Shown here one piece after another: positions 60,247 to 64,000 of a stretch of DNA of 64,000 nt; within the stretch, counting starts at the first letter, position 1; each line of letters begins with the position of its first letter. The stretch lies in the NCBI GenBank assembly GCA_000471925.1, contig CP006668.1, positions 496,001 through 560,000 of the forward strand, written 5' to 3'. This DNA comes from Ralstonia pickettii DTP0602 (lineage in GTDB: Bacteria > Pseudomonadota > Gammaproteobacteria > Burkholderiales > Burkholderiaceae). The notes beneath the pieces are model-generated. The model saw only the letters and a list, made by a program, of their open reading frames with translations. It searched no databases and had not been told where the DNA came from. A program made the translations under genes and the position numbers.

Positions 60247-60603
60247 GAGCCTTCTCCTTGGTGATCGGCGGACGGCGCAGCAGTGAATCCGCGACAGCGC
60301 CCAAAAGTGAAGTGACGCAGCGTTCTGGCCGGGTGAACCGCATTGTGTCCGCGCCCCCGGCGTTGGGAAAGCACCAAGAATCAAGAGAAACGCTGTACCA
60401 CCTGTCCCACGGGCTGCCGGTGCACTTACGCCAGGAAAAAGGCGCTACTGAACGTGGTGCGTGAAGTCGCACAAGCCGGCATCGAACTGGATGACCTGAG
60501 CGATTCCAGCCGTTTACGGGCGTGCTATATTCGTGACCACTTTATTTTTCCGCCAGTTCCCCGGCGTGCCTGGCCGGAGCAAGTGGCTGGTGTGGCTACG
60601 GAT
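60247..60603. other. Divergent promoter region, epimerase/marR
   Basis: A 357-base region. A TATATT box at about 60525 may serve marR. The plus strand keeps an open frame joined to marR, but its residues are not family-like. No clear palindrome was picked out. Confidence 0.45.
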
Positions 60604-61050
60604 ATGGCAACAGATCACCGGCTGGTCTATCTACTCAACGTCGGACATCGCAGGCTCCAGCGCTGGACCCAGTCGCGGACCAGCCTTGGCGGCGTCACGG
60701 CGGCCCAGGCCGGCCTGCTGTTTTACGTTGAGAAGAAGGATGGGGCGCTGATGAGCGAGGTGGCGGCCGGGCTCGATCTCAGCGCTTCGGGCCTGAGTGG
60801 CCTGGCCGACCGCATGGAACACGCGGGATTGGTCACTCGCCAGGTGGATGAAGCCGATCGGCGCGTGTGGCGCCTGTGGCTGACGGCAAAAGGCCGGGCA
60901 GCCGTCAAGCGCTCCCGGGATGGGCTGGTCGATCTGAACGCCCGCTTGACGGAAGGCTTCTCCAAGGCGGAGATCGACGTGGTTGCCCGCTGGCTGGGCA
61001 GCCTCCAGGACAAGTTCCCGTCCCCGGAAGGCGACCCGGGCCTGGAATAG
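60604..61050 (+). CDS. MarR-family transcriptional regulator
   Basis: A 148-residue winged-helix protein: GVTAAQAGLLFYVEKKDGAL, then MSEVAAGLDLSASGLSGLAD as recognition helix and RQVDEADRRVWRLWLTAKGR as wing. ATG 60604 is used; an in-frame GTG at 60592 is possible. Probably controls the divergent epimerase. It ends 48 bases before the IS630 insertion. Confidence 0.9.
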   Translation: MATDHRLVYLLNVGHRRLQRWTQSRTSLGGVTAAQAGLLFYVEKKDGALMSEVAAGLDLSASGLSGLADRMEHAGLVTRQVDEADRRVWRLWLTAKGRAAVKRSRDGLVDLNARLTEGFSKAEIDVVARWLGSLQDKFPSPEGDPGLE

Positions 61051-61097
61051 GGCAGGGCAGCTCTTGCGAGCCGCCGCCTGCCTTCTGGCGGAACCTT

Positions 61098-61129
61098 CTA
61101 GTGTAGCGTTCTGTTCTTGATGGAACTTA
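61098..61129 (+). repeat. Left terminal inverted repeat of the IS630-family element
   Basis: 32 bases from CTAGTG to TGGAACTTA; matches the right repeat at 24 of 32 positions, including both ends and the central GTTC and TTCT blocks. Confidence 0.8.
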
Positions 61130-62266
61130 TATGAATTCGGCGTCTCCAATGCCCTACTGCGATACAGCGTGGAGAGAGCGAGTGCGAGTTGCCCCCGAGA
61201 TCATGTTGACCGACGAGGAGCGAACCAAGTTGACGAGGCTGGTTCGGTCGAAGCTCACGAGCGTGAGGCTGGCGCAGCGCGCGCGCATTGTGCTGCTGGC
61301 CGCCAACGGATTGCAGAACAAGGACATCGCCGAGCAGTTGGGAGTCGGACGCGTGCAGGTCTCGCGTTGGCGTGAGCGGTATGCGCAATCGGGGCTGGCC
61401 GGTATCGAACGCGACTTGCCGCGCGGTGCGCCGCCGGTGAAGGTGGACACGGCGCGGCTGGTGGAGCTGACCACTCAAACGAAGCCCGTGGCGGCCACGC
61501 ACTGGAGCACGCGCAAGATGGCCGCCGAGTTGGGCGTGAGCGCCAGCACCGTCATGCGCCATTGGCACGCCCACGGGTTGAAGCCGCACATCGTGCGCGG
61601 CTTCAAGGTCTCGCGCGATCCGCGGTTCGTCGAGAAGCTTGAAGACATCGTTGGCCTCTACATGTCGCCACCCGAGCACGCGCTGGTGCTGTGCTGCGAT
61701 GAGAAGAGCCAGGTGCAGGCGCTGGATCGCACGCAGCCCGGCTTGCCGTTGAAGAAGGGACGTGCGGCCACCATGACGCACGACTACAAGCGCAACGGCA
61801 CGACCACGCTGTTTGCCGCGCTCAACGTGCTCGATGGCCAGGTCATCGCCCAGTGCCAGCAGCGCCACCGCCATACCGAGTGGCTGAAGTTCCTGCGCAA
61901 GATCGACCGCGAGACGCCCAAGGACAAAACGCTGCATCTGATCGCAGACAACTACGCCACCCACAAGCATCCTGCGGTGCAAGACTGGCTGGCCAAGCAT
62001 CCGCGCATCAACATGCACTTCACGCCCACCTCGGCGTCATGGCTGAACATGGTCGAGCGGTTCTTTCGCGACATCACGACCGAGCGACTTCGCCGCGGCG
62101 TATTCACCAGCGTGCCGGAACTGGTCGACGCCATCAACGAGTACATCGCTCACCACAACACCAACCCCAAGCCGTTCATCTGGACCAAGAGCGCTCGCGA
62201 CATCCTACAGAAGGTCATTCGCGCCAACCGCCGCTTAAGTTCCAAACAGAATGGAACATTGCACTA
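61099..62266. mobile_element. IS630-family insertion sequence
   Basis: The element lies between TA duplicates at 61099-61100 and 62265-62266, the target used by IS630/Tc1/mariner elements. It has inverted ends and one transposase gene, apparently intact. It landed between the convergent MarR and enoyl-CoA hydratase genes, in the TAG stop codon of the latter, which is regenerated because the element begins and ends in a way that leaves TAG intact. Confidence 0.88.
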
Positions 62267-62267
62267 G
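61131..62267 (+). CDS. IS630-family transposase
   Basis: A 378-residue DDE transposase. An N-terminal helix-turn-helix domain (NGLQNKDIAEQLGVGRVQVS) is followed by a winged helix, then the DDE residues: LVLCCDEKSQVQALDRTQ (first D), TLHLIADNYATHKHP (second D) and WLNMVERFFRDITTERLRRG (E). Its stop codon TAG at 62265-62267 uses the target TA plus one base of the host, so the last codon depends on the insertion site. ATG 61203 (MLTDEER) is a shorter alternative start. Confidence 0.93.
   Translation: MNSASPMPYCDTAWRERVRVAPEIMLTDEERTKLTRLVRSKLTSVRLAQRARIVLLAANGLQNKDIAEQLGVGRVQVSRWRERYAQSGLAGIERDLPRGAPPVKVDTARLVELTTQTKPVAATHWSTRKMAAELGVSASTVMRHWHAHGLKPHIVRGFKVSRDPRFVEKLEDIVGLYMSPPEHALVLCCDEKSQVQALDRTQPGLPLKKGRAATMTHDYKRNGTTTLFAALNVLDGQVIAQCQQRHRHTEWLKFLRKIDRETPKDKTLHLIADNYATHKHPAVQDWLAKHPRINMHFTPTSASWLNMVERFFRDITTERLRRGVFTSVPELVDAINEYIAHHNTNPKPFIWTKSARDILQKVIRANRRLSSKQNGTLH
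62236..62267 (-). repeat. Right terminal inverted repeat of the IS630-family element
   Basis: The reverse complement of the left end with 8 differences in 32 bases. It overlaps the end of the transposase gene and the hydratase stop codon. Confidence 0.8.
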
Positions 62268-63040
62268 CGGCCGTTGATCCGGGTGAAATCGGGCCGGCGT
62301 TTTTCGCTGAAGGCCGTGAACGCTTCCCGCGCTTCATCGCTTTGCAGCCGCTTCGTGAACACAGCGCGCTCAGCGCCCATCTGCGACGCGAGTTTCTCCA
62401 CGTCGCGCATGAGTTGCTTCATTGCGGTCATGGATCCGTACGGCTTCGCCGCGATCCGTTCCGCCACCCGCCTTGCTTCGCTTTGCACGTCGGCATTCGG
62501 CATGACCTTGTTCGCAATCCCCCAGGCCAGTGCCGTGGCCGCAGGCAGGGGCTCTCCGAACGCGAACATCTCGAAGGCGCGCGCGTGGCCGATGCGCAAG
62601 GGAAGAAGGTAGCTCGAGGCGGCTTCCGGTACCAATGCCAGGTTGATGAAGGGCGTGATCAGCTGGGCATCCTCGGACAGGATCACGTAGTCGCAATGCA
62701 GCAGCATGGTCGTGCCCACCCCCACCGCCTTGCCCTGTACCGCGGCGATCACCGGGACACTGGTGCTGGCAATGTTGTGGAGGAACCGGGCGACATTGGG
62801 TTCGGCCGGTCCGGACCCTGCGGCCTGAGCGGCGAATTCACCGAGGTCGTTGCCTGCCGTGAACGAGTCGCCCTCGCCCTGGATCACGATGACCCGCACT
62901 TCCTGATCGGATGATGCACTGTCGATCGCGTCCGCCATGACGCCGTACATCGCATTGGTCAGGGCGTTCTTCTTGTCCGGCCGGGAAAGCGTGATTGTCA
63001 GTACACCGGCGGTTTGATCGAGTTTCACTTCAGTGTGCAT
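62264..63040 (-). CDS. Enoyl-CoA hydratase/isomerase-family protein
   Basis: A 258-residue crotonase-fold protein: LTITLSRPDKKNALTNAMYG, IQGEGDSFTAGNDLGEFAAQ (oxyanion loop), IAAVQGKAVGVGTTMLLHCD and INLALVPEAASSYLLPLRIG, where Glu is present and the second acid is not obvious, so isomerase activity is possible. Its stop codon TAG sits on the IS target. A tandem palindrome pair (63079-63117) lies just upstream. Confidence 0.92.
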   Translation of the reverse strand: MHTEVKLDQTAGVLTITLSRPDKKNALTNAMYGVMADAIDSASSDQEVRVIVIQGEGDSFTAGNDLGEFAAQAAGSGPAEPNVARFLHNIASTSVPVIAAVQGKAVGVGTTMLLHCDYVILSEDAQLITPFINLALVPEAASSYLLPLRIGHARAFEMFAFGEPLPAATALAWGIANKVMPNADVQSEARRVAERIAAKPYGSMTAMKQLMRDVEKLASQMGAERAVFTKRLQSDEAREAFTAFSEKRRPDFTRINGR

Positions 63041-63459
63041 GCCTGGGCTCCTTGGTACGGTCGTTCAGCAACGGGGTTATTTCGCATACGAAGTATATAT
63101 ATTTCGCGTGCGAAGTAAACCGTGGCGATGCGCCGGTCTCGTCACCCGCGCAATCACCGCCAAGCGCTACGCCGGCATTCCAGTCATTTCGATTCATGTG
63201 ATGACCGGCGCAGGGCGTCATGCGAGGGCGCCGTCGGGGCAGCTTCGACAACACAGCAACCCTCGTGGCCCGGGTTATCCGCGAAGGCCCTTGCCTCCTA
63301 TAGTCCAAGCACGGTCGCTCTCACTGACGCTGTCAATGCATGCGAGGACCGCTTCGCTCACTTTCACGAGGCATCCGTCATGGATGCGAGGCATCGCCGC
63401 CGACCCCAAGGACGTTGGCTGCACCTGTCCAATCCCAACCCTGTTAATGGAGTTCTATT
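63041..63459. other. Intergenic region, hydratase/VOC genes
   Basis: A 419-base region. The operator pair is at its left end. The remainder has no recognised gene or repeat; the reading frames seen there are not family-like. Confidence 0.5.
63079..63117. promoter_or_regulatory. Tandem palindromic operator upstream of the hydratase gene
   Basis: Two 17-base copies (63079-63095 and 63101-63117) of ATTTCGC-RTR-CGAAGTA-type sequence, each a palindrome TTCG-N4-CGAA. Start-to-start distance is 22 bases (two helical turns). The AT-rich spacer TATAT may be the -10 region on the minus strand. Confidence 0.72.
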
Positions 63460-64000
63460 GTGAAGACAAATGCCACGAACGACATGAAGCTCGAAGTTGT
63501 CGTCATCCCCGTTTCGGACGTGGATCGCGCCAAACGCTTCTACGGCGGGCTGGGCTGGAAGCTCGACGCCGACTTCCCTAAGGGCGACGCGTTCCGGGTC
63601 CTGCAGTTCACGCCTCCAGGCTCGCCGTGTTCGATCCACTTCGGCACGGGAATCACGTCCGCCGTGCCGGGCTCGGTACAGGGACTCTATCTCGTCGTGT
63701 CCGACATCGAGGCTGCGCGCGCCGAGCTCGTCGATCGCGGTGTCGAGGTGAGCAAAGTGTTCCACCGAGCCGTCGGTGAACCCCCTCAGGATGGCCCGCA
63801 TCCGCAGCGGCAGACCTACTCCTCGTACGCAACGTTCAGCGACCCGGACGGCAACAGCTGGCTGTTGCAGGAGGTCACTGCGCGATTGCCCGGACGCGTG
63901 AATGCGGACACGACATTCACCTCGTCGACTGAACTCGCGGCCGCGCTCAGGCGTGCAGCGGTTGCGCATGGCGAGCACGAGAAGCGCAACGGCGGCAAGC
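63460..64000 (+). CDS. VOC (glyoxalase/dioxygenase-fold) family protein, 3' end outside window
   Basis: At least 180 residues from a GTG at 63460 with GGAG 7 bases before it (ATG 63484 is an alternative). The VOC core is KLEVVVIPVSDVDRAKRFYG, LYLVVSDIEAARAELVDRGV and ATFSDPDGNSWLLQEV, where the conserved His/Glu metal ligands are only partly visible. A C-terminal extension (STELAAALRRAAVAHGEHEK) runs off the edge. Function unknown; such proteins include isomerases and resistance proteins. Confidence 0.85.
   Translation, partial: MKTNATNDMKLEVVVIPVSDVDRAKRFYGGLGWKLDADFPKGDAFRVLQFTPPGSPCSIHFGTGITSAVPGSVQGLYLVVSDIEAARAELVDRGVEVSKVFHRAVGEPPQDGPHPQRQTYSSYATFSDPDGNSWLLQEVTARLPGRVNADTTFTSSTELAAALRRAAVAHGEHEKRNGGK

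Noticed and set aside
60343..60603. N-terminal extension of the MarR protein from 60343
   Set aside because: The extension is Cys/Arg-rich and unlike the family; MarR homology starts at the ATG at 60604.

Overview
The window looks like a chromosomal stretch of a high-GC betaproteobacterium of the Burkholderiaceae, most like Cupriavidus or Ralstonia. The evidence is the dense GC-rich coding, four intact Bug/TctC-type periplasmic receptors with no TctAB membrane partners, many LysR/TetR/MarR/HxlR regulators each beside the genes they probably control, and many CoA-linked catabolic genes. This is a judgement from gene content; no database search was possible. The content is accessory metabolism; no rRNA, tRNA or CRISPR array was seen.

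Layout. 1-3610: a LysR regulator divergent from a Bug receptor, a malate/lactate dehydrogenase-family oxidoreductase and a solute-binding protein. 3765-8887: a DUF3667 membrane protein, a second Bug receptor, and a PrpR-type sigma-54 activator divergent from an isocitrate lyase/PEP mutase-family lyase, with a readable -24/-12 promoter and upstream activator sites. 8989-17070: a cytochrome c-like protein, a scar holding the tails of two broken genes, psuG, an epimerase/LysR pair, DUF1801, MscS, a J-domain protein and a CorA-like transporter. 17067-20548: a small MarR regulon (SnoaL-like protein, two alpha/beta hydrolases, tautomerase) with three copies of one palindrome. 20593-35467: a third Bug receptor, a NodT/HxlR/EmrAB efflux set, and two CoA-pathway operons: thiolase, MaoC, ketopantoate reductase-like and enoyl-CoA hydratase on the plus strand, and thiolase, enoyl-CoA hydratase, acyl-CoA ligase and the fourth Bug receptor on the minus strand. 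35875-45556: CoxG, a three-subunit molybdenum hydroxylase, TetR/HxlR/TetR regulators, a DUF302 protein, an AAHS-type aromatic-acid transporter and XdhC. 45648-52125: a TetR-controlled RND tripartite pump. 52192-57962: a HisN-like phosphatase, Ohr, a secreted short-repeat protein, DUF1097, and a TetR-SDR-chromene-carboxylate isomerase set. 57974-59325: decayed genes around an A/T-richer CPBP protease gene. 59335-64000: an epimerase, MarR, an IS630-family element, an enoyl-CoA hydratase and a partial VOC protein.

How the genes work together. The strongest reading is a catabolic island from about 23 to 45.5 kb. Transport (AAHS permease, Bug receptors), Mo-dependent hydroxylation (CoxG/hydroxylase/XdhC), CoA activation and beta-oxidation-like cleavage lie side by side. 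Two families of repeated operators (a 22-bp TetR-type site and a 17-bp site) join the separate transcription units. The substrate cannot be read from the sequence; an aromatic or N-heterocyclic acid is an inference from the transporter and hydroxylase classes.
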